A DNA stretch of 64,000 nt from Xiphophorus maculatus. Its lineage: Eukaryota; Chordata; Actinopteri; Cyprinodontiformes; Poeciliidae. The stretch is from assembly GCF_002775205.1 (NCBI RefSeq), contig NC_036447.1, positions 28,270,245 to 28,334,244 on the forward strand. The letters run 5' to 3'. The stretch's first letter is position 1; every line of letters begins with the position of its first letter. The notes under the pieces are model-generated. The model saw nothing but the letters and a program-made list of their open reading frames with translations. It searched no databases and had not been told where the DNA came from. A program made the translations under genes and the position numbers. This document shows positions 57,201-64,000 of the stretch, piece by piece.

Positions 57201-58640
57201 TGTCTTTCTGCGCGTTAGATGACAGAATGTACAAGTCTCCAATCTGAAAGAGCACACCCGAAGCCAAAGCAGCTGTTAGTTTACAGGACAGAATAAAAAC
57301 GCAGCACCGCTGTTAGCCGGATATTTATTCAGGATTAATTAAGCTGGGTTTGCACCTTTTTTTTTTTTTAGAGTAGTTATTTTACTCATTTTTGATCTCA
57401 TTGGATCTATAACTAAAATAGTCAGTGACACACTCATCTAAAAACGGATCAGCTTAGAGAAATGGCAGAAAAATAAAATAAGATCAACTTTAATCTGGGT
57501 CTGGAACAATTTTGAGCTTCTTAGATGCAAGTTAAAAGGGAAAATGTTAATTTTTTTATTTTTTTTTAAACCAGACCTGCTGTTTGCTATTATCCTTATC
57601 TCAGTTAGCCTCCTGTAGGTTTTGGTTCATGTTTATTTCACAGACACGATTGGCATAAAATTTTGTCGTCTAGTTATTTCTGAGGAAATGGAACGAACAC
57701 ATTTTAAATCCCCCTGTCCTTCTAGCAGCTTCCATCAGTGCCACAACATGTTTTTGTACAAGCTGGTTCACTGAAACACCAGGTATCTGAGCTGAATGTA
57801 TATTTTTAAAATTTTTTCTCTTTAGCCCATTTCCTGTAAGGACTCCTCCCAAGTGATCATATCATATATCATGTCTGTCTCCAGTATTGATCTCATGCTG
57901 TTGCGGACGTGTCGCGCTCCCCCCCCCCCATGCTGGTAGATAATTGAATGTTCCCGTCAGAAACGCGGGTTCTGTCGGCTTGTCGAACGTCGTCGTACCC
58001 GGGTTGAAAATCTGGAAACTTGTCCTTAAAACCCCTTATGCCTTCAGATGAAAAATGAAAAATTTTGAATATGTATTTGTTTATAAGAAGAAAAAAAAAC
58101 TTAATCACTGAGCATGTTGTTTATAAAGAATGTTTTTGATTGAATTTAAATCTATTTTTATTGTTTTTGTGCAGACTGCTCTGGCCCTCTGACATCTTGT
58201 TTTAACTTTAGCGATGGACAGTCATGAAATTTTTTTTTTTTTTTTTTTAAATAAAATGATTAAAAAAAAAAAGAACGCCTTCATCTGCAGCGTTGGGGAT
58301 TGTGAAGCTCAGTGCCTTTTATTACGTATTCTTAACCAGTCTATAATTTTAATATAAAATTTAGTCATAAGTCACTCCCGGTGCGTGTTAATTTTTATTT
58401 TATTTTTTTCAAAAGCCACAGTGTTGCTCTTTCTCCCTTCTGTTCAGATCAACCCTGTGCTGTAAATATGTACATTATCATTTCATACGTGTTGTCAGAC
58501 CTGCACCACATTGTCCATGGTGTTTCTGTTTCTTTTTTTTTTTTTTTTTTTCCAATGCCAAGATGTCCCTGTGCTGGTTTCACTTGTACATTTCTTAAAA
58601 AGGTACTTCATAATAAAGATGTTGAATAAACCTTTTTTGT
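54251..58640 (+). other. axin1: axin1 3' UTR candidate region and poly(A) signals
   Basis: AATAAA occurs at 54549-54554 (about 300 bases after the stop codon), 58250-58255, 58612-58617 and 58625-58630. The last pair lies in a GTACTTCATAATAAAGATG...TTGAATAAACC context typical of a genuine end and is followed by a T-rich, TTTTGTCTC stretch. A short and a 4.4-kb 3' UTR are both possible. Between lie low-complexity T and A runs and the MITE at 56677-57005. Confidence 0.45.
56677..57005. mobile_element. MITE with CACTGCAAAA / TTTTGCAGTG ends, downstream of the axin1 stop
   Basis: The ends are inverted repeats running into A- or T-rich tracts. TATTTTTGGTCTAGTTT near the left recurs inverted near the right (AAACTAGACCAAAAATA). 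It contains a central hairpin at 56766-56830 with about 23-bp arms (TGGCAGATTATTT...ACTTATAACA and its inverse, 3-base bulge). No ORF. Confidence 0.7.
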
Positions 58641-59900
58641 CTCTATTTCAAATTGATGGGACTAAAACTTTATCATATTTATGTTCAAACAGATTAGAAC
58701 TACTTCTAGAAATCACAACTTTTCCATGTGGAAAATGGAATAAGGAGCCATATATTTATTTCTGCTGAAGGTGAATTCTTCAACTAAACAATCCCTCCGT
58801 CATTAAGATCAGCGCTACAGGTTGGGTACTCCGTGTATGTCACATCAAATATATACGTGCTTTTGGAAAGCTTATTTTAATAATTGAAAAAGTTAATTTC
58901 ATAGTAAGTAAAATAGAATCATTTTCAGGCATTTAGAATATGTGTTCCAATAAGGCTTGTTTGTCAGGTTAAAAGTACCTTTTGAAAATAACCTATAAGC
59001 GGGTAAAGAACATACTGTTTTCTTAAGCCCACATTTCTGTGGTCTTTGGCTCTTATATTCAAATTTTAAATGCTTTTCTTAGCTGTAAGAAGAGAATTAT
59101 AATGAACCCTTTCATGCATGAAGTATGATCCTTTGTTTCAGGATTTTTCCCCCAAATTTTTTATTTTTATTTTCTTAAGGCATAAAAAGAGGTAGAAAAA
59201 TTTTGTTAAAAAAAGTTATTATTTTTAGGTGATCAATTGTAATTTTCTCCAAATACAAAGTTATTTGAAAAATACATCAGTAGTATTGTTCTTTAGGGGT
59301 TATCTGATGTCAATATTTCTTTTACCTGCATGAGTCGTCTACAGTAGGAGGGGCAGGGTCGGTTCTCGTGCTTTTTTTGTCTGTCGGCTATATTGGATTT
59401 AACAAAAATAATTTCTTGCATTTGCAGCTGATGGCCAGCAGTTGATAGTGTATTTTATGACGCAATAGTGTCCATTTCAGTGGTCTGTGTGCATTTATAA
59501 CATAAAAATCCACAAGAAAATGGCTTTTAGATAGCCGTCCACTGTAGTGACCAGTATTCATGAAAGGGTTAACAGCAATTAATGCTTGAAAGCATCGGTC
59601 TGTGTATAATAAATGTATTTTACTTACTGAGTTGAGTTACTGAAACAAATGATTTGTTTCAGTAACTGTTAAATGTAATTCGAAAGAATTGGATGAGGTT
59701 GTATAGAATTGGAAAATAGAATAGTTACACAAATTAATAACTAAAATAGTCACAACGTGAAAGAAAAAAAAAGGCGTGTAAGACCAGAAAGATCCTAGAG
59801 GTGGCCTCCAGACTACTAGGCTTCGTGAAACAGCTGCTTTTTTAAAAGTGTCCTTTAGCGCCGCCTTGAGGAGAGGTTTTTTCATACATACGCACGACGT
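58641..59900. other. Spacer between axin1 and gtf3c1
   Basis: AT-rich, no gene seen. A perfect palindrome with 16-bp arms and one central base (AGTTACTGAAACAAAT and its inverse) lies at 59635-59667. Confidence 0.6.
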
Positions 59901-60123
59901 AAGGTCAAAGTTGAAGTATGACGTACACAAACATGAACTAGTTGGAGTCAGTACTCTGGTTGCTATAGTTGCGGTAGCGTATTGTCAAGCATACTAAAAA
60001 CGTGATTGTTTTCTTGATAAACAGCAAGAAATAAGAAGCTGAGTCAAACGGAAGCGAACCGTATGTGTTCAAAGATTCGGTTCGCTAGCGTGGCGGCTAG
60101 TAGCATGCAGGGCTAGCTCAGCT
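59901..60123 (+). promoter_or_regulatory. gtf3c1 promoter and 5' UTR region
   Basis: The last 200 bases before the start codon are more CpG-rich than the spacer, with no clear TATA box. Transcription start not determined. Confidence 0.4.
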
Positions 60124-63100
60124 ATGGATGCGCTCAGCGTCGTTGTGGATGAAGTGGCTTTGGAGGGACTGGACGGAATAACCCTCCCGTCTCTTTGGAT
60201 ACGTCTGGAGGACAGAAAGCCAAAGTTTCCGTTGAAGCTCGACGACTGCACCAAGGGTTTCATCTGGAGGTCTCTCGTTAACAACGCCGACCTGAGCTTC
60301 CACGAGCTGCCCGAGGAGAGAGAGGACATCCAGCTGCTGGATAGGTGCTCGCGCGACCCTCCCTGTTTACCAGTTTATTCAAAACGGAACTTTTTACATT
60401 TTCTCTGTTTAACTCGTACAAAACCAAACAGAGTTCAAATATCACCACTTTGTCATGGTCCAAGAAAGCGCAATGAAATTTAAAATTGAACCTCTTCCTC
60501 GATTTAGGGGTAGTATTTTGTAACAGATATCTTTATCAAATGTCGCATAGCTTTAACTTAAACCAAACATGAAGCCTGTTTTTCCGAGATAGGTTTTGCA
60601 CAACACCCACCGAAAAAGAAAACATATATGGAGTCTGTACTATGATCCAGTTTTTTCAGTTGAGCTACTTAAATTAGACGTGTGCAGAACTGGAAAAGGT
60701 AGAACCTGTATTATCTATTGAGGTTCTACAGCTTGTTAGAGACTGGAATAACACTTAGGTTAGATGCATATTTATATGTATGATTACACTTGTGTGAGTA
60801 TTTGGTTTATGAATGTATAAATTGCAGGATGATATCAAATTTTTCAAGACAAAACCTTCAACATGACACATTTTCTTGCTAAAAATGTATTAGTTCCACC
60901 TACATGCAAATCAGTTTATGCAGTAAAATGCATCCCTAAAAATGATGTCATCGCCATCACCGTCCACTACATGGAAGCACATGGTGTTTTGTGGTTTTCT
61001 TTACATATTTTATTATTTAAAGGTTTAAGTCTAACATGAACATTGAAATGGTTTTCCCTTTGATATCTTGTTTTTGTGTGTGTTTGTTTTAGGTTTAAGG
61101 ACATCGACCCAGAGACGGGCTGTGAAACACAGGAACAGAAATTCTCTCATGACAGAAGAGACGTTTATCCTCTTCATGTCGTTCCCGAGAATCAGGACGG
61201 AATACAAGGCTCGTGTGTCTTCTTTAAAGAGAGGAAGAACGTCACAAAGCAAATCTGCTCCAAGTCCTTCGCTCCGCTGGTTAATCTAGAGGAGGCTCAG
61301 GAAAGGTCGGTGCGTTTTAATAGTAATTCATGATGATGGTGAAGAACATATCCTGAGGCAGAGAAATTGTCAGGGAATGTGGCTGCTAATATCGAGCATG
61401 GTTCAGCTGGAGGTCTCTTTTTGTTAAAGCGGAGAGGTTCCTTTTCACTGTTACCACATGCTTGCTCAGAGGGGGTTCCTGCACAGTCACTGATTCAATA
61501 ATCTTGCCTGGGCTTCCTTACATCAATAACTGTTTACCAGTGAGCTTTCAACCTGTTTTGCACTAAAACTTTGGTCAAATTGGAATGTATTCGCTTAAAG
61601 CTGAATGCATTTCTCTTATTTTGCCCTCTAGATATGGACGAAAGCTCGTGGTCGTGGCTTCCCAGGCTCTGCGCTTCCGAACTCTGATCGGAAGCGACAA
61701 CGATCCCGAGACAAAAATCAGCAACGACTCGTACTGCGTGCTTGAGAGAGTTGGCCGTGGCCGTTGGCAAGGAGAGCTGCAGAGCGATCTGCATGGGAGT
61801 CTGTTCAAGTAGGAGACCCGCGAGATGTCCTTTGCTTCAGTTTGCTGTTACAGTAGCTGCGTTTCCATTACAAATGTGCGCAAATCTTTGTTTTCTGCTA
61901 ATGTTGAAAGAAGATCATTTCACAATTGCGGTGTTTTCATTAAGAAATAAAATGAATACGTTTGTCCACACGAGGAGTTATTAAACATTATGGCAGCGAC
62001 GGATGTTAACAGTTACATGATATATATTTATAATTCAGCCATGACAAGCCCTTTACACTTGGGATTCATAATTCAGCCAATCAGAGGAGACGTTGGCGTC
62101 TTATTCAGACGTTGGAACGACAAGCCCCTTATACTTGGGAGCGGCTACATATGTGGCGTTTTGGGGAAATTGTAGTCAGTCGTTTTACTAAGGAGCTATG
62201 TATTCAACACGTTGGAATGACACACAGCTTTTTATGAACTGTGTGATGCTGTGAGAGCTCTGCTGCAGCCAGCTGCAGATTGTCTGAAAGGAAACAAAAA
62301 ACAAAGCATCATCCTCCTATCACTTCCTGTCCTCTTCTTCGCTGTTTTCGTCATTAGCAACATCCAGCTATCGATCACGTGACTCATGTTATGCGAATAA
62401 AGTGTTTCCATCCCAGTTTTGCGAAATACATCTCTTTCGAAAATGCTGAACCCCCCCCACCCCCCCACCTCATCCTAGCGGGGAAAACCTTTAATCAGAA
62501 AAGTTTTTTCGAAATTGCCTCGCTTGCCTTAAGCAAATGTATTTTTCTAATTACAATTTGCGCAATTTTATGGTTGATGGAAACGCAGCTGATTGTTATT
62601 TTAATGTCCACACTGACACAAGCTGTTGATTCTGAGCAGGATAGATGCTCGAAAAATGCACTACTTGAGGAAGTGTCTTGTCAAGCATGAGCTGATCACC
62701 ATGCAGTCTTACGTCAGACGGCTGAAGACAGGACAGCAGCAGCACTCCATTCTGCTCCTGCTGAAGCGCTTCCATGTTAACAGGTCTGTTTGGTTCGGTT
62801 TTGTTTCTCAGCACATTGAGTCAACTCTTATAAATTCTCAAACTTTAGTGCCCAAAAGTTTCAGTTTTGATATAACAAAATACCAGCAGAAGACTTTACA
62901 AGTATCACTGCTAAGTCAACTAAACTGGGATGTAATAACTATTCTTAGCAGCATCAAACATCAGAATTCTGTTTTATATATTTGTAAATACTGTCTTTGC
63001 AGTTTACGTCATAAACAGCACAATGGTCATTTTTGGGTTTTGTAAAAATAGCCATTCCATGTAGGTGATTCCTGCTTCCCAAAAAATGGAAACGGTGTTA

Positions 63101-64000
63101 TTACTAAGTATTCAAAATGTATTGCTTGCTTTGTTTTGTCTGACTTCATGATAACTTATGCAGTCTTTAACGTCTGGCTTGGAAAAAATATTTGCTTTTT
63201 TGTTTTTTCTTTAAACAGATTTTGTATTACTAAGACATTCTACTCTTATGTTTTTGTGCAATCATCGATTGTTTTGGTTTTTAAGTAACTGGCCGTTATA
63301 AAAGGGAGCCCTTTGAAGATTTGATTCCTTTCTTCAGGATTTTTGGAACTTTGAATTCAGTTTAAATGCCACAAAAACACTCCCCTTATCCATAAAAGGT
63401 TCTTATATAAAAATATTTTTATAAAAAACTTTTGTCTATACGGTTAGAATCCACCGTGGGTGGGCTAAAGCGTGTGAGTTTTAAGCTGCCGATTTAAGAA
63501 CCCCTGTCAATATAATTACATTTATATATTTGATACAGTCAATATTGGTATAGACCAGGAGGGGTCAATACTTTAAGCTTCTGGAAGCTTAAAACACAGG
63601 AGCAGCTATGACTATTTATAATTAAAGTATGTAATCTTGATTAATAAACCAACTGAACAAAGAATAGAATAGCAGAAAAAGTTGTCAGTATTTATGTTTT
63701 TTTTTTTAAATCAATTTCTACAATTATTTTTCATGCTTCCCAAAAGCAAAAAAATATCAAAATAAATGTAGAAATTCCACTTAAAAAAAAAGAAGAAAAA
63801 GTCTCAAAGAAAATATATATATTTTTAAAATAAGTTGTGTTGTGATCCTGTCTCCTTTTATCCTCTTGTTGTGGTTCACCTCCCAAATAAATCCTCTCTC
63901 TTCTTTCTGCTCCGTCAGGCGGAACAAATACGACATCCTAATGGAGCACGTGTCTGATTTTCTGCTGCAGCAGTCTGACCACTTCACCACTGTGGACAAT
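60124..64000 (+). CDS. gtf3c1: General transcription factor IIIC subunit 1 (TFIIIC220), 5' part, runs off the right edge
   Basis: Coding exons 60124-60344, 61093-61305, 61632-61808, 62640-62783 and 63919 to the window end are all in phase and give the first 279 residues of a protein that is about 2,100 aa in human. The N-terminus MDALSVVVDEVALEGLDGIT, then DRKPKFPLKLDDCTKGFIWR, DGIQGSCVFFKERKNV, LVVVASQALRFRTLIG and TGQQQHSILLLLKRFHV, follows vertebrate GTF3C1. The LKTGQQQHSILLLLKRF stretch is within the winged-helix B-block-binding region. By family knowledge this subunit recognises the B box of tRNA genes and starts RNA polymerase III complex assembly. The start is the first ATG and matches the family N-terminus. 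Intron 3 is largely a transposon. Confidence 0.95.
61855..62590 (+). mobile_element. Family B MITE, full-length, in gtf3c1 intron 3
   Basis: The left tip AGCTGCGTTTCCATTACAAA and right tip ATGGTTGATGGAAACGCAGCT are inverted repeats, continued by TGCGCAAATC / CAATTTGCGCAA. It fills almost all of the intron between 61808 and 62640 and stops 49 bases before exon 4. Diverged copies are at 13904-14675 and 21490-21785. No ORF; contains a GATCACGTGA motif and a C-run. Confidence 0.75.
62784..63918 (+). other. gtf3c1 intron 4
   Basis: AT-rich, with no recognisable repeat end or gene. The acceptor reads TGCTCCGTCAG. Confidence 0.6.

Overview
The window reads as genomic DNA of a ray-finned (teleost) fish. 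All five genes have vertebrate exon structure with GT/AG introns, and the spaces between them are filled with the short inverted-repeat transposons, Tc1 fossils and tRNA-derived SINEs typical of fish genomes. I cannot name the species. From left to right the genes are: the 5' part of rexo5 (minus strand, running off the left edge), eri2 (plus), thumpd1 (plus), a gene-poor stretch of about 21 kb (roughly 16.2-37.2 kb), axin1 (plus, complete coding region), and the 5' part of gtf3c1 (plus, running off the right edge). For eri2 (9 coding exons, 700 codons), thumpd1 (5 exons, 319 codons) and axin1 (12 coding exons, 881 codons) I rebuilt every splice junction by hand. In each case the reading phase closes without a frameshift. 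From general knowledge, the human counterparts REXO5, ERI2, THUMPD1, GTF3C1 and AXIN1 all lie on the short arm of chromosome 16, so the block looks like conserved 16p synteny. The genes do not form one pathway. rexo5 and eri2 encode unrelated 3'-5' exonucleases that diverge from a shared 1.7 kb spacer. thumpd1 encodes an RNA-binding adaptor for tRNA acetylation, axin1 the scaffold of the beta-catenin destruction complex, and gtf3c1 the largest TFIIIC subunit for RNA polymerase III. The mobile DNA is unusually legible. It includes a 668-bp element with a 6-bp target duplication, 21-bp subterminal tandem repeats and an integrase-type transposase fragment; a TTAA-flanked inverted-repeat family with at least five copies, one carrying a nested deleted Tc1 element; three hAT-like insertions with 8-bp duplications; a second long inverted-repeat family in thumpd1, the desert and gtf3c1; and two SINEs with target duplications. 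Several insertions sit within genes, one of them supplying the nearest poly(A) signal of thumpd1. The gene-poor stretch also holds repeat-free, high-complexity islands that may be conserved regulatory elements, and exon-like islands upstream of axin1 whose strand and gene I could not settle. I saw no rRNA, tRNA gene or CRISPR array, and no clearly novel protein-coding system.
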